NCBI GenBank assembly: GCA_946405485.1
Contig: CAMJHJ010000053.1
Span: forward strand, 1 to 12,571
DNA length: 12,571 nt
Source of the DNA: an uncultured Bacteroidales bacterium
GTDB taxonomy: Bacteria > Bacteroidota > Bacteroidia > Bacteroidales > UBA932
Reading direction: 5' to 3'
Part shown: piece by piece, positions 6,895 to 12,571 of the stretch
How the letters are laid out: each line of letters starts with the position of its first letter
How positions within the stretch are numbered: position 1 is the stretch's first letter
The notes under the pieces: generated by a model
What the model was told of the DNA's origin: nothing
The model's database searches: none
The model's input: only the letters and a program-made list of their open reading frames with translations
Program-made: the position numbers and the translations under genes

Positions 6895-7706
6895 CGCTGA
6901 TTCCTTTCCTCTCTTAAGATGGCAGGGGTGTAACGGAGGATCTGCCCGACGCGTCGCAACTGCTTGCGCGGTTCGCTGAAGAGGCGATACAGGAACTCCA
7001 GGTGCATTTTCACCATCCAGTCCGGGGCACGCTTGATGCCCAGGCCTGCGCGGAAGTTGAATACGGCTCCGACGGGAATGACCACGCCGCGGTGAAGAAG
7101 GGGAGTGAGCCGGGCGGCGAAGAACTCCTGTTTCGGCGCGCCGAGGGCCACCCAGACGATGTCGGGTCCGGCAGCGTTGACCGTCGCGGCAATGCCTTCA
7201 TAATCAAAGTCTTCCGCTTTTTCGAAGGGGAGTTCGAGGAAGAGCATGTCCGAGATGCGCGGATCCACCTTGGACAATTCCGCCCTGAGTGCGTCCAGCA
7301 CCTCCCGGGAGGCGCCGAGGAAGGCCATCGTATATTTCCGGGCTCCGGTCAGGTCGCGAAAGATGTCGCTGCCGCAATACTGCTCCGGCTTGAAGCCGTA
7401 CAGGCGCTTGAGGTAGACCGGCACCCACGAACTGTCGCAGATGGAGAATATCGCTCCTTGCACGACGGCGCGGTAGGCCGGGTCCTTGTGGACCTGGACC
7501 AGCACATTGCCATCGGCTACGCAGACGTAAGCAGCGCCGGACTCCGGCCCGGCGGGCAAGCTCCGACCCTGGCTACGTCCATCCTCGCTTCGCTGCGGCT
7601 GAGTAACGCCAGGGTCGGACTTGCCCACCCGGGCGCAGTGGGCATCGATCCGCTCCAGCGCTTGCTCGCGCGAGAATTCGTAGGGGATATGGAAGTATTC
7701 AGGCAT
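6891..7706 (-). CDS. WecG/TagA/CpsF-family (GT26) glycosyltransferase with an inserted palindromic segment
   Basis: The product is 271 aa from ATG 7704-7706; an upstream TTG at 7716-7718 would add 4 residues but is unlikely. The family transfers a sugar, commonly N-acetylmannosamine, onto undecaprenyl-PP-GlcNAc at the inner membrane face, an early step in making cell-surface polymers. Visible signatures are YVCVADGNVLVQ (60-71), FSICDSSWVPVYLKRLYG (87-104; D91 is the candidate catalytic Asp), VALGAPKQEFF (186-196), VGAVFNFRAGLGIKRAPDWM (212-231) and EPRKQLRR (245-252). Residues about 28-53 (KSDPGVTQPQRSEDGRSQ and flanks) look unlike the family and are encoded by an inverted repeat (7548-7633), while the reading frame stays intact. 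The gene is divergent from the GT4 gene and convergent with the GH36-like gene (TTAA shared by both stops). Donor and acceptor are inferred from the family only. Confidence 0.88.
   Translation of the reverse strand: MPEYFHIPYEFSREQALERIDAHCARVGKSDPGVTQPQRSEDGRSQGRSLPAGPESGAAYVCVADGNVLVQVHKDPAYRAVVQGAIFSICDSSWVPVYLKRLYGFKPEQYCGSDIFRDLTGARKYTMAFLGASREVLDALRAELSKVDPRISDMLFLELPFEKAEDFDYEGIAATVNAAGPDIVWVALGAPKQEFFAARLTPLLHRGVVIPVGAVFNFRAGLGIKRAPDWMVKMHLEFLYRLFSEPRKQLRRVGQILRYTPAILREERNQR
7548..7633. repeat. Imperfect palindromic element lying inside the wecG-type coding region
   Basis: The core arms are 7554-7573 (GGGCAAGCTCCGACCCTGGC) and 7608-7626, whose reverse complement is identical except for one missing C. 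CCCGG/CCGGG outer pairs extend the arms to 7548-7573 and 7608-7633. The 34-nt loop (7574-7607) contains TCGCTTCGCTGCGG. On the coding strand it is read through without a stop and gives about 26 hydrophilic residues between the N-terminal helix and the first conserved strand of the glycosyltransferase. The core is 73 nt and the extended element 86 nt; neither is a multiple of three, so the true inserted length must differ slightly. No clear target duplication is visible, and no second copy was seen in the window. Confidence 0.75.
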
Positions 7707-7715
7707 TTCTTTACG

Positions 7716-7749
7716 CAAAGATATTAAAAGATATTATTTGTTATCTTTG
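7716..7749. promoter_or_regulatory. Symmetric divergent promoter region between wecG-type and GT4 genes
   Basis: CAAAGATA (7716-7723), which reads TATCTTTG on the minus strand, and TATCTTTG (7742-7749, plus strand) both match TAnnTTTG and face outward, 18 nt apart. They form a dyad of two divergent -7 boxes. The decamer AAAGATATTA is tandemly duplicated (7717-7726 and 7727-7736). No good -33 TTTG exists for either direction; each box lies about where the other's upstream element should be. The distance from box to ATG is only 9 nt (minus, 7706) and 7 nt (plus, 7757), so the transcripts would have almost no leader. Confidence 0.55.
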
Positions 7750-7756
7750 TAGAAGG

Positions 7757-8998
7757 ATGGTTTCTCCGAAAATGCTGAAGGTCCTTATCAATGCATATGC
7801 CATTTCTCCCGACCGGGGCAGTGAACCGGGGATGGGTTGGAATTGGTGTGTGCGACTTGCTAAAGAGTGTGAACTGTTCATCATCACGGAAGGGGAGTTC
7901 CGGGATGAGATCGAGCGTGTGCTTCCGGCTCTGCCCCAGGCCGCCAACATGCATTTCCATTATCTTCCGGTCAGCGACCGTGTCCGGCGGATGTGCTGGA
8001 ACCAGGGCGACTGGCGCTTTTATTTCCATTATCGTCTTTGGCAGAAACGGGCGCTGGCTCTCGCACGGGAGATTTGCCAGGCCGAGCGCATAGACATCAT
8101 CCATCAGCTGAATATGGTAGGCTTCCGGGAGCCGGGGTTGCTGTGGAAGATATCGGGTATTCCTTATCTCTGGGGTCCCATCGGAGGTATGGCTCTTACT
8201 CCTGTCCGTTACTTTAGGGAGGCCCCACTCTCAGAGAGAATTCAGATTCACTTCAAGAATCTATTTAATCGGATTCAGAGGAAGTATTCTCCTGGTGTTA
8301 TACAGGCGATACGACATTCGAAGGTAGTAATATGCGCCACGAGAGATGATTATGATCTCGTCTCTCGTTATCATCGTGCAAAGGCAGAGCTGATCAACGA
8401 AACAGGCACTTCCGTGGTTTCTACCCCGATTCAGCGCAATCATTCTCCACTTCACATAATCTGGGTTGGGAAATTCATGCATCGTAAGCAGTTGGGTCTG
8501 GCGCTGAAAGCTTTTTCCGCCTTGTCCAGGCAGGATGTCGTATTGGATATCGTCGGATCCGGTACAGATGATGAGGTAAAACAATACCATGCTTTAGCGG
8601 AAAAGTTGAATGTTTCTAGTCAGATTAATTGGCATGGTCAAGTGAACCACGATGAAGTGGGCGTGTTGATGGATTCCGCTGATATTTTCTTTTTTACCAG
8701 TGTCAGCGAGGCCACTTCCACCGTTACCATGGAGGCGATTTCGCATGGCCTTCCGGTTGTGTGTTTCGATACTTGTGGTTTTGGCCCGCTCGTCGAACAC
8801 GAAATGGGGATTAAAATACCTCTTGGAGTTCCGGAAGAGAGTGCCGGATTGTTCGCTTCTGCCATCCGGAAACTTGTGGATGATCCGGCATTGAGAACAA
8901 GGATGTCACATGCTTGTTACCGGAAGTCACCCGAACTATCCTGGGATTTTAAGATCAGGAAAGTTTTGTCGTTGTACCGGGAAATCACAAAAGCTTGA
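7757..8998 (+). CDS. GT4-family (group 1) glycosyltransferase
   Basis: This encodes 413 aa of GT-B fold, probably a cytoplasmic or peripheral-membrane enzyme adding a sugar from a nucleotide donor to a lipid-linked glycan. The N-terminal half starts LKVLINAYAISPDRGSEPGM (7-26), a glycine-rich acceptor-side loop, and has the WGPIGG motif (139-144). The C-terminal donor half has HIIWVGKFMHRKQLGLALKA (233-252), DIVGSGTDDE (264-273) and SVSEATSTVTMEAISHGLPV (315-334). The latter contains the E-x7-E pair E318/E326 that binds the donor nucleotide sugar. ATG 7757 lies about 7 nt after a promoter box; ATG 7772 (MLKVLINAYA) is an equally plausible start that better fits homologues of this type. GC content falls from roughly 55-62% to roughly 37-45% around 8,210, near residue 150, although the frame and motifs are unbroken. 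Substrate is unknown. Confidence 0.88.
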   Translation: MVSPKMLKVLINAYAISPDRGSEPGMGWNWCVRLAKECELFIITEGEFRDEIERVLPALPQAANMHFHYLPVSDRVRRMCWNQGDWRFYFHYRLWQKRALALAREICQAERIDIIHQLNMVGFREPGLLWKISGIPYLWGPIGGMALTPVRYFREAPLSERIQIHFKNLFNRIQRKYSPGVIQAIRHSKVVICATRDDYDLVSRYHRAKAELINETGTSVVSTPIQRNHSPLHIIWVGKFMHRKQLGLALKAFSALSRQDVVLDIVGSGTDDEVKQYHALAEKLNVSSQINWHGQVNHDEVGVLMDSADIFFFTSVSEATSTVTMEAISHGLPVVCFDTCGFGPLVEHEMGIKIPLGVPEESAGLFASAIRKLVDDPALRTRMSHACYRKSPELSWDFKIRKVLSLYREITKA

Positions 8999-9004
8999 TT
9001 ACGC

Positions 9005-10441
9005 TTATCTCCATGAAATCCTTATTTTCCCATTAGAAGGATCCACAAATGATTCGGGCTTCAAGGGAAAGATGCAATCGATTTCCGGTTGTTCGTAGGT
9101 AGTATGGAACTGGTTTCCCGTGAAAACAAAATTCCCCTTTAAGTCCTTGATGCTGAATAAGCAGGAAAAGCCCTTCAGATTGCTTTCGGGCATATAGTTG
9201 ATGATATTGTCCGTGACCGTGAAACGCTCAACCAGCCAAGGCTGCAACAATTCGATGAAAGGGAATGGTTTAGATTTAATGTTGTAGGTGTTACCGGAGA
9301 GGATGATCTGCCGCCCTCCCATACTGAGGGCGCGGCTCTTTTTAGGGTTGCTAATCCGCTGTAGTTCGAATGTGTTCCCATTGCACTCATATGTCAGAGG
9401 CGGACGGTCTCCGTCAAAAAAAGAAAGATTCGTGCATTGATTGTCATTGAACAGCGCATGGTCCACCCCACTCAATTCTATATTCCCTGCATTGGACTCA
9501 AAGAAGGTAGACCGGGTGATACATACCGAATCAGCGCCATGGTCCCGTCCTACGATGGAAACCGGGCCGCAAAGGATGGCGTTGGGATACCTGTAAACCG
9601 AGCAGTTGTCCATTCTGAACAGATCCAGATGCCCGCTTTCCTTGTCTCGCGCGACATTTGATATTTCGATGGCGAACTGTGACGTCCGGACATGGCAATC
9701 GTTCAATACGATCTTGCTGATATCCTGTCTGTAGTTGTAAATCTCCAACAAGGAGCCCTGCCCGTCGGAGTTGACACGGTTCAAAACGATTTCGGCCTGG
9801 GTGGGGGCGAGGTAGTAATAAAGCACAGGCTTCTCCGCGCCGGTGTCACTGCCGTAGCCATTGATGAAGTCCTCGTTATCAACAAAGGTCAGGTCGTTGA
9901 TTTCAATGCGGTGCCCAGTAGTCTGAGAACTGAGTATGCATTCCGTGTTATAGCGACGTCCCCAGATTGTCGCCCGGGAATCCCCTTTGTCGGAAGGAAG
10001 GATAAGTCTGACTCCGTTACCGTGAATGACGACATCTTCTCCGTTCATCCGGATATCCTTCCAACGATGGATGAAATAAATGCTTCGGGTTATATTGATG
10101 TCATTGAATTTCATGATGTTGGACAAAATCTGCCAGTCATCCTCCGGGATGGATTCTCTGGTAAACAGCCGGTCGTCTATGGACCCTGCCCATGTCCCTT
10201 TCAGGTCAACGTGACTGAAAACAGCATGTAGGGAGTCGGTGTTTGCTTCAATGGATGTCCGGTCGCCGATAATGGTACCATTCCGTATCATGCCATTCCC
10301 GGCGAATGACAAAACCGTGTTATTTGACAAGGTAATGGTCTCTCCGGCCAAATCTATCTCGCGGTCAATGACTTTCCGAGAGGATTGACCGTTGGCCGGA
10401 ATCCACGCCAGTGCCAGCAGGAAGATGAGGCGGGTGTACAT
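9005..10441 (-). CDS. Secreted right-handed parallel beta-helix protein (pectate-lyase-like fold)
   Basis: The product is 478 aa. Its signal peptide MYTRLIFLLALAWIPANG is followed by Q19, so it should be exported. The mature protein starts with a beta-rich motif, REIDLAGETITLSNNTVLSF, with GNGMIRNGTIIGD following. This is the usual N-terminal cap and first coil of surface beta-helix proteins. Repeating short coils follow, such as IEINDLTFVDN, AEIVLNRVNSDG, KIVLNDCHV, LDLFRMDNCSVYR, VCITRSTFFESN and RFTVTDNIINY. They carry Asn/Ser ladders typical of pectin-lyase-like folds. Family members include polysaccharide lyases, epimerases and non-enzymatic adhesins; no catalytic set could be assigned. 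It is the last gene of the minus-strand cluster, 19 nt after the GT2 stop. That placement suggests action on the exported polymer, which is inference. It ends 6 nt from the convergent GT4 stop, with no terminator between. Confidence 0.75.
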   Translation of the reverse strand: MYTRLIFLLALAWIPANGQSSRKVIDREIDLAGETITLSNNTVLSFAGNGMIRNGTIIGDRTSIEANTDSLHAVFSHVDLKGTWAGSIDDRLFTRESIPEDDWQILSNIMKFNDINITRSIYFIHRWKDIRMNGEDVVIHGNGVRLILPSDKGDSRATIWGRRYNTECILSSQTTGHRIEINDLTFVDNEDFINGYGSDTGAEKPVLYYYLAPTQAEIVLNRVNSDGQGSLLEIYNYRQDISKIVLNDCHVRTSQFAIEISNVARDKESGHLDLFRMDNCSVYRYPNAILCGPVSIVGRDHGADSVCITRSTFFESNAGNIELSGVDHALFNDNQCTNLSFFDGDRPPLTYECNGNTFELQRISNPKKSRALSMGGRQIILSGNTYNIKSKPFPFIELLQPWLVERFTVTDNIINYMPESNLKGFSCLFSIKDLKGNFVFTGNQFHTTYEQPEIDCIFPLKPESFVDPSNGKIRISWR

Positions 10442-10460
10442 TGTCTGCGAAAATGTGATC

Positions 10461-11354
10461 TCAATGAAGGGTTGACAGACTGGAAATGGTATGGGGGCTC
10501 GAATTCCCGATCAAATGCTTTTTTTTCAGCCGGTCTCCCAGATAAGAGAAATAAATCAGATTGCCTTTCCTGAATCTAAGCATACGGAGAATGTTGAGCA
10601 GGGTGCGGTTCCCGTTCGGGATCACGCGCCATATCAGACCGGGATAATGCGGCTTCCCGGAGTGGATCTTCCGGACTTCGTCCAGATAACCTTTGAGCTG
10701 GATCGTCGACAGGCAATCCTTTCTTCTCCTGTATGCTGAGAGGGGGGTGTTGACGTAAAAGATATCAGTCGCTTCGGCGAAGCGCATCCACAGGTCATAG
10801 TCTCCGGCGTATTTGTAGGCTAGATTCAGCGGGCCTACACGATCCAGCAGTCTTTTCCTCCAGAACATACCCTCCTGCATGGCGAAGCCCAGCAATTCGT
10901 CTCTACACCATCCATTGATGAAATCCCGTCTGGTACGGATCGCGTTCTTCGGTAGTATATGCGTAATCATACCGTCAGAAGAGAGATAGGCGTTCCGGCC
11001 GTTAATCCACTCGACATCTTCGAAGGTCGAAAAAATCTTGTTGACAGTATGTAATGCTCCCGGGAGATACATATCGTCCGCATTCAACCATGCCAGCACA
11101 TCCCCTGTGGCATGCGCAAACCCTTTGTTGATGGCGTCATACATTCCATTGTCCGGCTCGCTGATATAAAAGGCAAGCGAATCGCGATACTTCTCAATGA
11201 TGTCCTGCGTCCCGTCTGTCGACCCTCCGTCGATGATAATGTATTCCAAATACTCATAATCCTGGGAGAGGACGGAGCGGATGGTTTGTTCGATGTATTC
11301 CGCCATATTATAGCAGGCGGTAACGATGGATATCTTAAGCATGGTTGACGTCAT
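10461..11354 (-). CDS. GT2-family (GT-A) glycosyltransferase
   Basis: This encodes 297 aa. The N-terminus LKISIVTACYNMAEYIEQTI (6-25) and IDGGSTDGT (41-49) are the classic nucleotide-binding part of family 2 transferases. WLNADD (89-94) supplies the metal-binding DxD-like motif, MQEGMFWRK (159-167) lies in the acceptor region, and GDYDLWMRFAE (184-194) contains the likely catalytic base Asp. The enzyme would add one sugar to the growing repeat unit at the cytoplasmic face. There is no clear transmembrane helix; a basic C-terminal tail (about 240-280) may aid membrane contact. The start at 11354 overlaps the upstream gene's stop in an ATGA, implying translational coupling. ATG at 11342 (MLKISIV) is an alternative start. 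Sugar specificity is unknown. Confidence 0.92.
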   Translation of the reverse strand: MTSTMLKISIVTACYNMAEYIEQTIRSVLSQDYEYLEYIIIDGGSTDGTQDIIEKYRDSLAFYISEPDNGMYDAINKGFAHATGDVLAWLNADDMYLPGALHTVNKIFSTFEDVEWINGRNAYLSSDGMITHILPKNAIRTRRDFINGWCRDELLGFAMQEGMFWRKRLLDRVGPLNLAYKYAGDYDLWMRFAEATDIFYVNTPLSAYRRRKDCLSTIQLKGYLDEVRKIHSGKPHYPGLIWRVIPNGNRTLLNILRMLRFRKGNLIYFSYLGDRLKKKHLIGNSSPHTISSLSTLH

Positions 11355-12475
11355 TTGATAATTGTTTTCAGCGCATTCGCCAGTCTTTCTTTGCCGCGAT
11401 CGAACGCTAGTTCATTCTCATATAATCGGATGGTATCTTCCCTGTCGAGATCAAGGTTTTTAAGTTTTTGTAAAGCCAGCCGGAAGGATGCCAGGTCGTT
11501 GTATTCCAATACGGCCCCGGATTTGACAAAAGAGCCGTAGCCGCGCGCTGATACGCTATGGCAGATGACGGGGAGACCATGGCTTAACCCATCGAGGATA
11601 CGCATTTTCTTGCCACTGCCAAGAAAAGTCGGGCAGATGTAATACTTTGCCGCAGCCAGGATGGGCTCCATACTTTCAGGCGAGGGTATGACGCGGATGC
11701 CGTGCCGTGCCGCCAGGTCCAAAAGTTTATTGGAAGGGCTCCTCCCCGCAATCGTCAGCGATGCTGCCGGAAACTGTTCCTTGAGAATGGGGAAATAGTG
11801 CTCAATCCAGAAAAGGAGGGATTTCTCTGTTTGCATATCATTCAATCCGCCCGTAATCAGGAATCTGGGCTCATCTACAGACGGATAGACTGGGTGGGAC
11901 TGGCGGGTATCTTCAAAGGATCCGACCGCTTCGAATCTTTCTGTCCCGGTCCCATAGTTTTTCTTAAGAGATTGAAGGTCTTCCTCCGTCAGCGTGATGT
12001 TCAAGTCGGACATCCTGACGGCCTCGCGTTCAAACCTGCGTACCCAGAAAAGCGTAGGAAGTCGGAGCAACGCCTTAGAGTTGTCGCGGAAGAATTCGTA
12101 TTGATAGTTGTGGTGTACGGTGATGATGCGGATGCCTTGCCTCTTGAAATGACCGATCAGTCCGTGAGACACCATACAGGTATCAAAGACCACGGTGTCA
12201 AATCTTTGTTTGTCTGCATAGTTCGTAAGTAGGCGGAAGGGATTCGAGCGTCCTGTGAGCAGGTCTAAGCCCTTTTTAAAACGGCTTCTGTCATTGCGCA
12301 GGGGAATCGCTTTGACTTTGGGATTCAAACCCTCGACGACCGAGTTTCCTTTAACCGGATAGAGGAGGGTTATTTCATCAGAAAGTTCTGCAAATGCGTT
12401 GATGTAAGCTTTTGTGCCGATAACGCCGCCTCCGTAACCGTCTATGTAATGATATGTGATATATAACAGATTCAT
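11351..12475 (-). CDS. GT4-like (group 1) glycosyltransferase
   Basis: The product is 374 aa of GT-B architecture. The N-terminus MNLLYITYHYIDGYGGGVIG has the glycine-rich loop of the acceptor domain, and ITVHHNYQYEFFR lies near 118-130. The donor domain has PRFLITGGLNDMQTEKSLLF (203-222), SLTIAGRSPS (239-248) and CPTFLGSGKKMRILDGLSHG (281-300). In this family the second acidic residue of the E-x7-E pair usually falls in 'KxxEA(M/L)xxG'. Here the equivalent is D295, and the first position is occupied by a GSGKK loop, as in the monosaccharide-transferase branch with GSGxKxK. It is presumed to transfer a sugar onto a lipid-linked surface glycan in the cytoplasm. The 3' end overlaps the GT2 start by 4 nt (ATGA). 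The start is ATG 12473-12475, with no evident ribosome-binding site. Confidence 0.86.
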   Translation of the reverse strand: MNLLYITYHYIDGYGGGVIGTKAYINAFAELSDEITLLYPVKGNSVVEGLNPKVKAIPLRNDRSRFKKGLDLLTGRSNPFRLLTNYADKQRFDTVVFDTCMVSHGLIGHFKRQGIRIITVHHNYQYEFFRDNSKALLRLPTLFWVRRFEREAVRMSDLNITLTEEDLQSLKKNYGTGTERFEAVGSFEDTRQSHPVYPSVDEPRFLITGGLNDMQTEKSLLFWIEHYFPILKEQFPAASLTIAGRSPSNKLLDLAARHGIRVIPSPESMEPILAAAKYYICPTFLGSGKKMRILDGLSHGLPVICHSVSARGYGSFVKSGAVLEYNDLASFRLALQKLKNLDLDREDTIRLYENELAFDRGKERLANALKTIIK

Positions 12476-12496
12476 TCTGTATGTAATCTTAAAGGT

Positions 12497-12571
12497 TTAT
12501 CTGCCGTAGCGGATGTGGGCTGAAATCTCCCGCATTTTGCTGATAATCATTGCAGACAGGCACGGAGAGTA
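12497..12571 (-). CDS. Unidentified protein, C-terminal fragment (rest outside window)
   Basis: Reading leftward from the window edge on the minus strand, one frame is open for 24 codons and ends at TAA (12497-12499). The tail includes SAMIISKMREISAHIRYGR. The stop lies 21 nt before the start of the next minus-strand gene, the spacing expected of an operon member. The fragment is too short to assign a family; a further polysaccharide-biosynthesis gene is only a guess from position. The open frame could also be chance. Confidence 0.4.
   Translation of the reverse strand, partial: YSPCLSAMIISKMREISAHIRYGR

Noticed and set aside
7002..7727. A 241-codon plus-strand frame opposite the wecG-type gene
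   Set aside because: The minus strand encodes well-conserved GT26 motifs over the same bases; the plus frame gives no recognisable protein and runs through the divergent promoter region.

Overview
The window looks like chromosomal DNA from a member of the Bacteroidales (Bacteroidota), probably gut-associated. The evidence is promoter-like TAnnTTTG boxes without good Shine-Dalgarno sites, a small OmpA-type beta-barrel with an AYA|Q signal-peptide end, secreted glycoside hydrolases, and an RfbB tail typical of the group. I cannot name a genus. The theme is surface polysaccharide: nucleotide-sugar synthesis, glycan hydrolysis and glycan assembly.

Layout. (1) 1-164 is the 3' end of rfbB (+). (2) 179-258 is a 28-bp-arm inverted repeat between rfbB and the convergent gene. 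(3) 262-3720 (-) is a large secreted GH106-like glycosidase. (4) 3721-3842 is a divergent promoter region. (5) 3843-4457 (+) is an outer-membrane beta-barrel ending in a strong intrinsic terminator (4478-4509), whose U-tract stops 3 nt before the start codon of (6), a GH36-like glycosidase at 4513-6894 (+). (7) 6891-7706 (-) is a WecG/TagA/CpsF glycosyltransferase whose stop codon overlaps that of gene 6 in one TTAA. It carries an in-frame palindromic insert at 7548-7633. (8) 7716-7749 is a short symmetric divergent promoter region. (9) 7757-8998 (+) is a GT4 glycosyltransferase with a sharp GC drop in its middle. (10) Reading leftward from the right edge on the minus strand is an apparent operon: an unidentified partial gene (12497-12571), a GT4-like transferase (11351-12475), a GT2 transferase (11351 overlap, down to 10461) and a secreted beta-helix protein (9005-10441).

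Reading together. WecG-type, GT4 and GT2 enzymes probably build a lipid-linked exopolysaccharide, capsule or O-antigen-like repeat unit, with rfbB supplying a dTDP-deoxysugar precursor. The beta-helix protein may act on the exported polymer. The GH106-like and GH36-like enzymes would act in the periplasm or at the surface, on host, plant or self glycans; no SusC/SusD pair is present, so this is not a canonical polysaccharide utilization locus within the window. DNA from about 8,210 rightward is clearly less GC-rich than that to the left, as expected for the variable core of a polysaccharide locus.

The most unusual signal is the palindrome translated inside wecG, which resembles in concept the protein-coding palindromic elements known from Rickettsia. 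No defence system, CRISPR array, transposase, tRNA or rRNA was seen.
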